Below, piece after piece: positions 57,961 to 64,000 of a stretch of DNA of 64,000 nt; positions within the stretch are counted from its first letter, which is position 1; the number at the start of each line of letters is the position of its first letter. Source of the DNA: Macquaria australasica (taxonomy: Eukaryota; Chordata; Actinopteri; Centrarchiformes; Percichthyidae). The stretch lies in the NCBI GenBank assembly GCA_005408345.1, contig SEMN01000204.1, positions 434,001 to 498,000 of the forward strand, given 5' to 3'. The translations under genes and the position numbers were made by a program. The notes under the pieces are model-generated. The model did no database searches and was not told where the DNA came from. It was given only the letters and a program-made list of their open reading frames with translations.

Positions 57961-60040
57961 ACTTAAACAACCCGTAAAGGAACTAATCCTTCAGTTTGTT
58001 TGAAAAATTCAAAGTCACTAGAATTTTAGACACATGGTTTTCATTCATCATTGGACAACAACACTATACTGTCTAGAAACATGGAATATATAGATGGATT
58101 GCTAACATGCAAATATGTGTGGAAATTAACAGTAGACTTCTATGGCACAAATGTGTGAGCAATATAGAAAAGAATTAAACCTGAGATATCAGGTCAATTT
58201 CAAGTAGCCACCCTCTTCAGTATCTAACTCCTGTGCTGTCTTCAAAGTGAAAGGCCTTATGATCTCACTCTGAGGAGTCAGACATTCAAATCTGACTTTT
58301 TTCTTCTGTCTCACTTAATCTTAATCAACATAAAGCTGCCTGTCATCAATCCTCTTTTTCTTCACTCACTCAGATCAATGTTTCCTTTTCCAGAGCAAAG
58401 ATAGTAATTAATCCCCAGTCCAACAGAGCCTTCAGGCATGACTATTCGTCAGAGACCCTAATCAATGCCTCTGCCTATTCTTCTACTTTCAGAAAATGAG
58501 TAGCCATTTTTTGAGGGGGGGTGGTGGTTATGTTTTACATTCCATCTTGGAGAATCAATGGATCTTATAAGAGCCAAATAATTAATGCTCGAGCACAATC
58601 CCCGTAAGAGAATCTGAACTCTTGCAGAACAGTTTTCTGTTTTAAAACTTCGACCCTGGAGCTCATAAAAAGGTGTTTGGAAGGGGTTTGAATTGATATG
58701 CTTCCTATTGTGCCTATTAGAATTATTTCAGCAATAAATGGTCTATACTCATGTCTTCACACTTCATTGCTCCCTCATTGACTCGCCATTAATGACATTT
58801 CTGAAGGAAGATGAATAATAGATGTTATTACTGCTGAAACTTATCTGGGAGAAGTGAAACTCAGAGGCAGGGAGCAGGCTAAAGACTGGTAATGCCAGAG
58901 TAGCCTGGACACAACAGATAGGGAAAGGACTGAAGGAGTGAAGGGGCCACTGCCTATTTATCAAGAGTAAGGTGCATGAAATTGGCTCTTAACCTCACAG
59001 TTAGAAGGTTTAATTAGAAATCATGCATTTGCTACAGAAATGGGGGAGGAGGGGGTGAGTTGTGCAAACAGGGTGATAAATGGCTTGTGGGACAGGAGGC
59101 TTTGGAAGGATGTGGGGGGACAGGTTGGTGAGAGTGAAATGTAGGTGACAGCTCTGGTCGCGGCAGGAGGTGAGACAACGGGTTGAAGCGAGCAGGAGAT
59201 TGCAGCTGAAGTGCAAAACCGCACCTCAAGAGCTGTAAGGGCTGTTATCAACACGGGGGTGAGGCAGTGCGGTAGACTGAGCCGGGATCAGCAGAACGAA
59301 CAGGCTGACGGCTGACTGACCTCAGTTATAAATACGTGAACACTCAGGGTCATCAAACGACCTGCAGGGCTCCCAGCTAGAAGGTTGAAATCGTGACTCA
59401 AAATGATTTCATGCTAATTCAACGGTGAAGTCCCAAAAACTAAATAGTGTACAGTATGTTCGTGATCTTGTTGATTTATTTTTTGATGAGATGGCTCTGG
59501 ATTTAAATTGAAAAAACAAAAACAAAAAAAAAGTAAGGTAATCGATACCAAAACTCAAGTGTCATCGGCAGTATAGAAAAATTTCAACTCATAGCCAGCT
59601 ATTATCATAATATGGCACATGTATGCACAATCGTCTAACATCAGGTGTTTCTCTGTTGTGCTACATTAGACCAATCTCTTAAAACAAAACCTTCAATAAC
59701 TAATTTTGTTGTTTTTAAATTACAACTTGCTGTGCATCAATAATTTGAACAGCAACAACCTAAAGAACGATATCGCAATATGATTATATCCTCTCTATAT
59801 GATTCCACTGAAAGTCAACATACAGTAATATTGACTTTTCGCCCTGCGCTGGTATTTGGACAGTTTGTAATTGGGGTTCTGTAGCTAAGTGAACTGAGCA
59901 CAGCAAAAACTCTGGTAAGGTCAGGAGTTTGATTTTCATTGTGTCGTACGTGTAAGCACTAATGGCACTGTACGGAGCTTATTCTCAAAATATATGATAA
60001 AAATGCCCACTGGTAGGAGTGGGTCAATAACCACACACTG
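57961..60040. other. Unique non-coding DNA
   Basis: GGGGGAGGAGGGGG-type G-rich patch at 59041-59056. A-rich at 59506-59535. No recognisable gene; the three overlapping minus frames at 59010-59254 come from one low-complexity region. Confidence 0.35.
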
Positions 60041-60167
60041 CCATAGGTTTACATTGTTGCAATAACCATTTTTATCACAGTGCTCAGCAATGGACATGGA
60101 CATGCAGCATAGTGACCATAGCCAGGAACTGTGATAAAATCTTTATCGCTGTCATATAAACCTATGG
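60041..60167. repeat. 127-base inverted repeat (hairpin)
   Basis: Outer arms CCATAGGTTTA and TAAACCTATGG lie at the exact ends. Inner arms TTTATCACAGT (60071-60081) and ACTGTGATAAA (60128-60138) are also perfect inverted copies. The middle holds GGACATGGACATGCAGC. It could be a miniature element or a folded RNA precursor. No partner copy is seen. Confidence 0.6.
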
Positions 60168-60501
60168 CTGGTCCCTCGACCACCAGTGCCAGACTTCAGT
60201 CTCAGTCATGTCAGAGGGTCAGATAAACTGCTGTTACCTGCAGCCACTATGTGCAGGATTTAAAAAGTCCTGACTTTGGGGCCACTGATAGCATGAAAAA
60301 AGACACTATGGCAGTCAGCAATGCACGTCAATACACACATCTGACACGGGCACACGACAAAGACATTTTCACTGAGATTATCTCATTTTTCTTCAAATTT
60401 ATTATTAAATTAAAATGTATGCCATCATAATAATTTAAAAGATTTAAAGATTTGCTGTGTCATAGTTCAGCAAACTGCCTAAAATATAATGTAATATACA
60501 G
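60168..60501. other. Non-coding DNA
   Basis: Nothing recognisable. Confidence 0.35.
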
Positions 60502-60874
60502 TAGAGCAGCACCTCTAGCAGCAATTAGTCGATTAATTGAAAAATTAATTGCCAACTATTTTGATAATCAATTAATTGTTTCAGTCATTTTTTCCAGCAA
60601 AAATGTCAAACATTTTCTGGTTCCAGCTTCTTAAATGTGAGGATTTGCTGCTTTATTTTGTCATTTATGACAGGAAATGAAGAGTCTTTGGGTTTTGGAC
60701 TGTTGGTTGGACAAAAGAAGCAATTTGAAGACGTCACTTTGGGCTCTGGGAAATAGTGATGAGCATTTTTAACAATTTTTTGGGACATTTTATAGACTAA
60801 ACGATTAATCGATTTATCGTGAAAATAATCTGCAGATTAATCGATAATAAAAATAATCATTAGTTGCAGCCCTA
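60502..60874 (+). mobile_element. TAGGGCTGCAAC hAT-like MITE, best-preserved copy
   Basis: Left end TAGAGCAGCACCTCTAGCAGCAATTAGTCG; right end TAATCATTAGTTGCAGCCCTA. Internal landmarks are AACATTTTCTGGTTCCAGC, TGAGGATTTGCTGC, GTCTTTGGGTTTTGGACTG, GAAGCAATTTGAAGACGTCAC, GGGACATTTTATAGAC and several CGATTAATCGAT-type palindromes near the ends. Flanks ATATACAG and ATGTACAA may be an 8-base target duplication with two changes, as expected for hAT. It is non-coding. It serves as the reference for the other copies listed. Confidence 0.85.
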
Positions 60875-61680
60875 ATGTACAATAATGTATAAAGAGACAT
60901 CATTGAGGGTCATTGATTATCTTGAAAGCTTTTGTTTATCTGTTATTGCTGCCAATATTAAATTCCCCAGAATTTGTTGTTTAAGAGGAACTGAAGATCA
61001 CTGATCAGTAAGAATGTTAAACTAATCAATCAAACTATAAATTCAGTCCTTACAGGGCCAGCTGGGATTCAGATAGCCGTGTGGTTTTGCAGGAGGGTTC
61101 AGGGTTAGTCTTTGGGCCATAAATAACTCGCTGTTGTAGGTTCACTTGCTGTAAAATGTTATCCATCCTTAATTTCTATTGGCAACATTCCACAGTTGTT
61201 TCTGTTGATCAATTTCGCTTGAAATTTAAAACACACCCTTTAAAGGATTTCGGTGAACTAAACTGTTTGAGCCAAAATAGGTCACGACCGTCACCAGCAG
61301 AGTGAAGCTTTCTGCTGAGAGCGAGAAGAGAATGAGTGCAGTACTTAAACCAGCAGCCTGTCCAAAACTTACTCTGTCTTTAATTCTCGCTCAGGGTTTA
61401 AAATCCCACTAATAGAGCAGGCTCATGTCAAACAGATCTATGGGGAGAGCGTGTGAGGGATTAACAGGACTGATGGGAGTAACTGCAGAAAATGTGGAGT
61501 TTCTGCTATTTGACACTTTCATTCAGCTGCATGTTGGAGGAAACGTTCTTGTTCCTACAAATGTGTTGTTACAAATGGAGCTTCTCCAGTCTTGAGACTG
61601 ATGTGATATATAACTGAACTTCCTGCAGAACAGACAGACCACAGTTTTAAGATCAGTTGGAGGACCCCTCCTCTTTTTAT
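60875..61680. other. Unique non-coding DNA
   Basis: No recognisable gene or repeat. Confidence 0.35.
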
Positions 61681-62101
61681 TGTGTTCGCACTGCAAGAAC
61701 TGGGAACGACCGTAATTGTTAGAACATCATTTTAGAACAGACTTTTTTAGCTCCTACTTCAGAGTATGTACTCTCCCAGCACAAGAGGAACCTTGAGTGA
61801 CGTAAGTGTACTGTGATTGGTCGAACACATCTTTAAAAACCTGTGTAACAGCTCGTAACAGTAGCCTTAAAAAAAATTACCAAAACATGGACAAATGGAC
61901 CGACAGTGAAGTCCAGGCTTTATTCAGCGTATATGCAATGGGGGATATACAACGCGATGTGGACTCGTCAAAGCGAAATATAAAATTCTTGAGTGTGACG
62001 TAAGTGATGTTGCTATACCAACCGCCGGCCGGCTTACGTCACTTCAGTGTTCCTATTGGTGGTGCGAATGCAAACAAAAAATGGAGTCCCCAGAACTGTT
62101 T
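61681..62101 (+). mobile_element. Deleted Harbinger-type element
   Basis: Ends carry loosely inverted words: TGTTCGCACTGCAAGAACTGG at the left, and GGTGCGAATGC and CCCCAGAACTG at the right. Inside them AGTGACGTAAG (61795) and CTTACGTCACT (62032-62042) are inverted copies, with a third GTGACGTAAGTGA at 61995. The interior encodes a Myb/SANT-like fragment. In PIF/Harbinger and ISL2EU-type elements such a DNA-binding protein accompanies the transposase. No transposase is present, so this is a non-autonomous remnant of about 420 bases. Confidence 0.6.
61887..62003 (+). pseudogene. Myb/SANT-like DNA-binding domain fragment
   Basis: The frame starting at the methionine at 61887 reads MDKWTDSEVQALFSVYA, then GDIQRDVDSSKRNIKFLSV, and stops at 62001. 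This is the first helix and part of the second of the Myb/SANT-like domain of Harbinger-type elements and their host relatives (family pattern W-[ST]-x-E-x2-x-L-L-x-I-Y, then IQxxLxxxKRNxKVF). The remaining helices (usual continuation with RTxxQC and a basic stretch) are missing, cut by the inner repeat GTGACGTAAGTG. A possible splice donor GTAAGT sits at the cut. The larger frame starting at 61806 is less likely because its first 27 residues do not match. Confidence 0.7.
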
Positions 62102-63829
62102 GGTCAGAAAACACCTATTGTCTGCATCTTCCAGATCTGACTCCATAATTATTTTTTTTCTTCTTCTTTCCATTCATAGTAGAATTTCCCAAAGTAATAT
62201 TGCCCTTTTCTCTTTGTATCAACATTGTTGAGGATGCCTTGTATGAATAAACTTTATTGGAATTGTAAATGGACAAAGCTGACCAGGGGTTCCATGCTTA
62301 CATTCAGTGTGAGCATAAAAGTCACAGGTTCTAGCTGTGCAGAAAGGCTGATTAAAACATGCAGTGTGAGTTAACACAACGTACAAGATTAATGAAAATG
62401 CAGTGTCTGCCCATCTTAAATAAACAGGGAAATCTATGCTGTCAGTAGCGTAATCCACAGCTGGTTCTGCATCCCAGTAATTCTCCTCCAACCTTGTCCC
62501 GTCCCTGCTTAATTCTACATCCACCACAAGAAATGGTTTAGCCCGGTTCATCATTTAACAGAGGACGTATCCTTGAATCAATGCCAAAGAGTAATCTGTG
62601 AGTTTCATATCAAACTGAGTCTCCAGGAGATAACTGTGAGGCAGCGATGACGGAGAGGAAAGCCAGTGATTTTTATATAAATATCTGCCTCCCTGAACCT
62701 CACCACTTTCTAATTATATTAGGATTAATTGGCTGGGGTCTGAGGGACTCCAGTTACTGGTGTTAGTGTATTAATGTACAGCACACCTTGTTGGATGGGC
62801 CCTGGACTCAGTTGAAAAGCCTGTTAATTAGGCCTGTGGTGAGGTGTGATAAAAAGGGAGCAGTACATAAACAAGCCCCAGCAGAGGGGGGAGGCTGAGG
62901 TCACCTGCTACTGGACCTCCGACAGCCTCCACCTGTATCACACAGGGCCACATGCTGCTCCTCTGTCTCCGGGGATGGCTTTTAGGGAAACTTTTCACAC
63001 ACAGAAGAGCTACAGCCTCTTCTAATCTCATACCTGTCCAATTGATTTAGCTAGAGGTGCGTTTCCCCACCACCGCCACCACCCTCAATATGTATCCGGC
63101 ACGCTGCAGAGATCTAATGTCCGTCATAAAGTTAAACATCGGCAAGCCACATGGAGATTTTTAATGAGACTTCCATGCTCATTTCACGCTCAATATCTGC
63201 GTTTTTCTTTTTTTCCCCCTCTGTAATGCTCTCTGGTCTTCTCCTTCTTCCCTCAACCGAGAGAGAAACTCTTACCATCAATCAGCCTTTAGCTCCTGTG
63301 GACTGAGACAGTGTCACGCTGGGCCTCTGTGTGTTGTCAGATAGGACCACTGTGCCCTCAGGTTACCCTTACACTTCCAGTTTGACACCCCTGATATTTA
63401 CTTGCTATAGAGAAAATTGAAAAATACACGGGAGTTTAAAGTGGGCACACGGGAGTCAAACTTTGGACTTTAGAAATCATTGTGTTTTCTATCAGGGTTT
63501 GCAGCGAAAAATTGTTGTTTCTGTCAATCAGCAATCACAGTCCTTTTATAGCAAGCACTTCTCAGACGCAGTCAAGAAAATGTTTTTGTGAGATCAGTCA
63601 TCTGGTCCACAGAGAGGGTGTCATAATGCATCATTCCAACAAAACAGGAGTTTGAGCAAAATTGGATTTTAGTTGTTTAGTTGTTGTCCCCATGAACGGC
63701 AGCTTATGATGAGTGCAACAGTAGAATAAGCTAAAACGACCAGATTGTGAGCAAAGTTTGATGAGAAGGGAGAGTGGACTTAGACTTAGACTGGAGAATG
63801 AATGTCTGTATATTATAAGCAAGTTTTCA
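62102..63829. other. Unique non-coding DNA
   Basis: No recognisable gene. The region 62560-63200 is GC-balanced and repeat-poor (for example GATTTTTAATGAGACTTCCATG near 63155) and may contain conserved non-coding sequence. The 111-codon minus frame at 62219-62554 has no family pattern. Confidence 0.3.
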
Positions 63830-63960
63830 TACACACAGGCAATTCAAAGTTTTACATGATGCATAAAATATATTAAATAAGAAATTAACTGTAAAACATT
63901 AAAAACACATTGAAAAATACAACTTTTTTAGAGAAATTAAAAAAATAGAATTCAGCTTTT
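63830..63960 (-). mobile_element. LINE 3' tail fragment, antisense
   Basis: CACACAGGCAATTCAAAGTTTTACATGATGC followed by A-rich sequence with repeated AAACATTAAAA resembles the antisense LINE end at 39202, with the CTTTACA part damaged. The element may run past the window end. Confidence 0.45.
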
Positions 63961-64000
63961 ACACAAGGTAAGGAAAATGGTGAGTGTTTAAGATTCAGTC

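Noticed and set aside
1..64000. tRNA genes, rRNA, CRISPR arrays, bacterial operons or phage modules
   Set aside because: I recognised no cloverleaf with A and B boxes by eye, no spaced direct repeats of CRISPR type and no prokaryotic gene layout. A covariance-model scan would be needed to exclude small RNAs fully.

Overview
This window reads as non-coding, transposon-rich DNA from a bony fish, most likely a spiny-rayed (percomorph-type) teleost. The evidence is the repeat content. Many interspersed families of kinds I know from fish genomes are present: the hAT-like MITE beginning TAGGGCTGCAAC, the CGACCGATATATCGGCC MITE, LINE 3' tails ending AATAAACTTGCCTTGCC or ACTTGACTTGA, an L2-type LINE C-terminus, and GATG-tailed short elements. 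The sequence is AT-rich with scattered microsatellites. There are no operons, ribosome binding sites or dense reading frames, so it is not prokaryotic. I found no convincing host protein-coding exon, tRNA, rRNA or CRISPR array. Nearly all open frames of 60-145 codons look like chance or repeat-derived frames.

Protein-derived remnants that can be recognised are all from mobile elements. (1) A decayed LINE reverse transcriptase lies at 5162-5460. (2) A BED-finger hAT transposase N-terminus with a long open frame, inside an internally deleted element, lies at 25902-26922. (3) A possible piggyBac-like remnant with an acidic N-terminal frame lies at 27967-28830. (4) A second, very short hAT derivative lies at 29797-30131. 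(5) An L2-type LINE C-terminus lies at 39776-40249. (6) A Myb/SANT-like domain fragment in a Harbinger-type element lies at 61681-62101. A possible solo LTR, with TGTGG/CCACA ends and a TATA box, lies on the minus strand at 13511-14154 inside an older repeat.

Layout: 1-13 kb is mostly unique AT-rich DNA with a few repeats and two possible conserved non-coding blocks. 13.2-15 kb holds the LTR-in-repeat structure. 15-25.9 kb is largely unique. 25.9-30.1 kb is a cluster of DNA transposon remnants. 32-37.2 kb carries scattered MITE-like repeats. 38.9-40.85 kb is a nested stack: a degenerate TCTAT-type tandem repeat holds a hAT-like MITE, which was split by two separate LINE insertions. 41.9-54 kb is dense in MITEs, including an inverted pair of one family around 48.8-51.0 kb. 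54-64 kb is mainly unique, with the best-preserved MITE copy (60502-60874) and the Harbinger-like fragment.

No gene network can be read from the window. The unique stretches, some with homeodomain-like TAAT motifs, would fit an intergenic or intronic region around a regulatory gene. That is inference and needs cross-species alignment. Family names come from memory of repeat consensus sequences and from repeats compared within this window, not from a database search.
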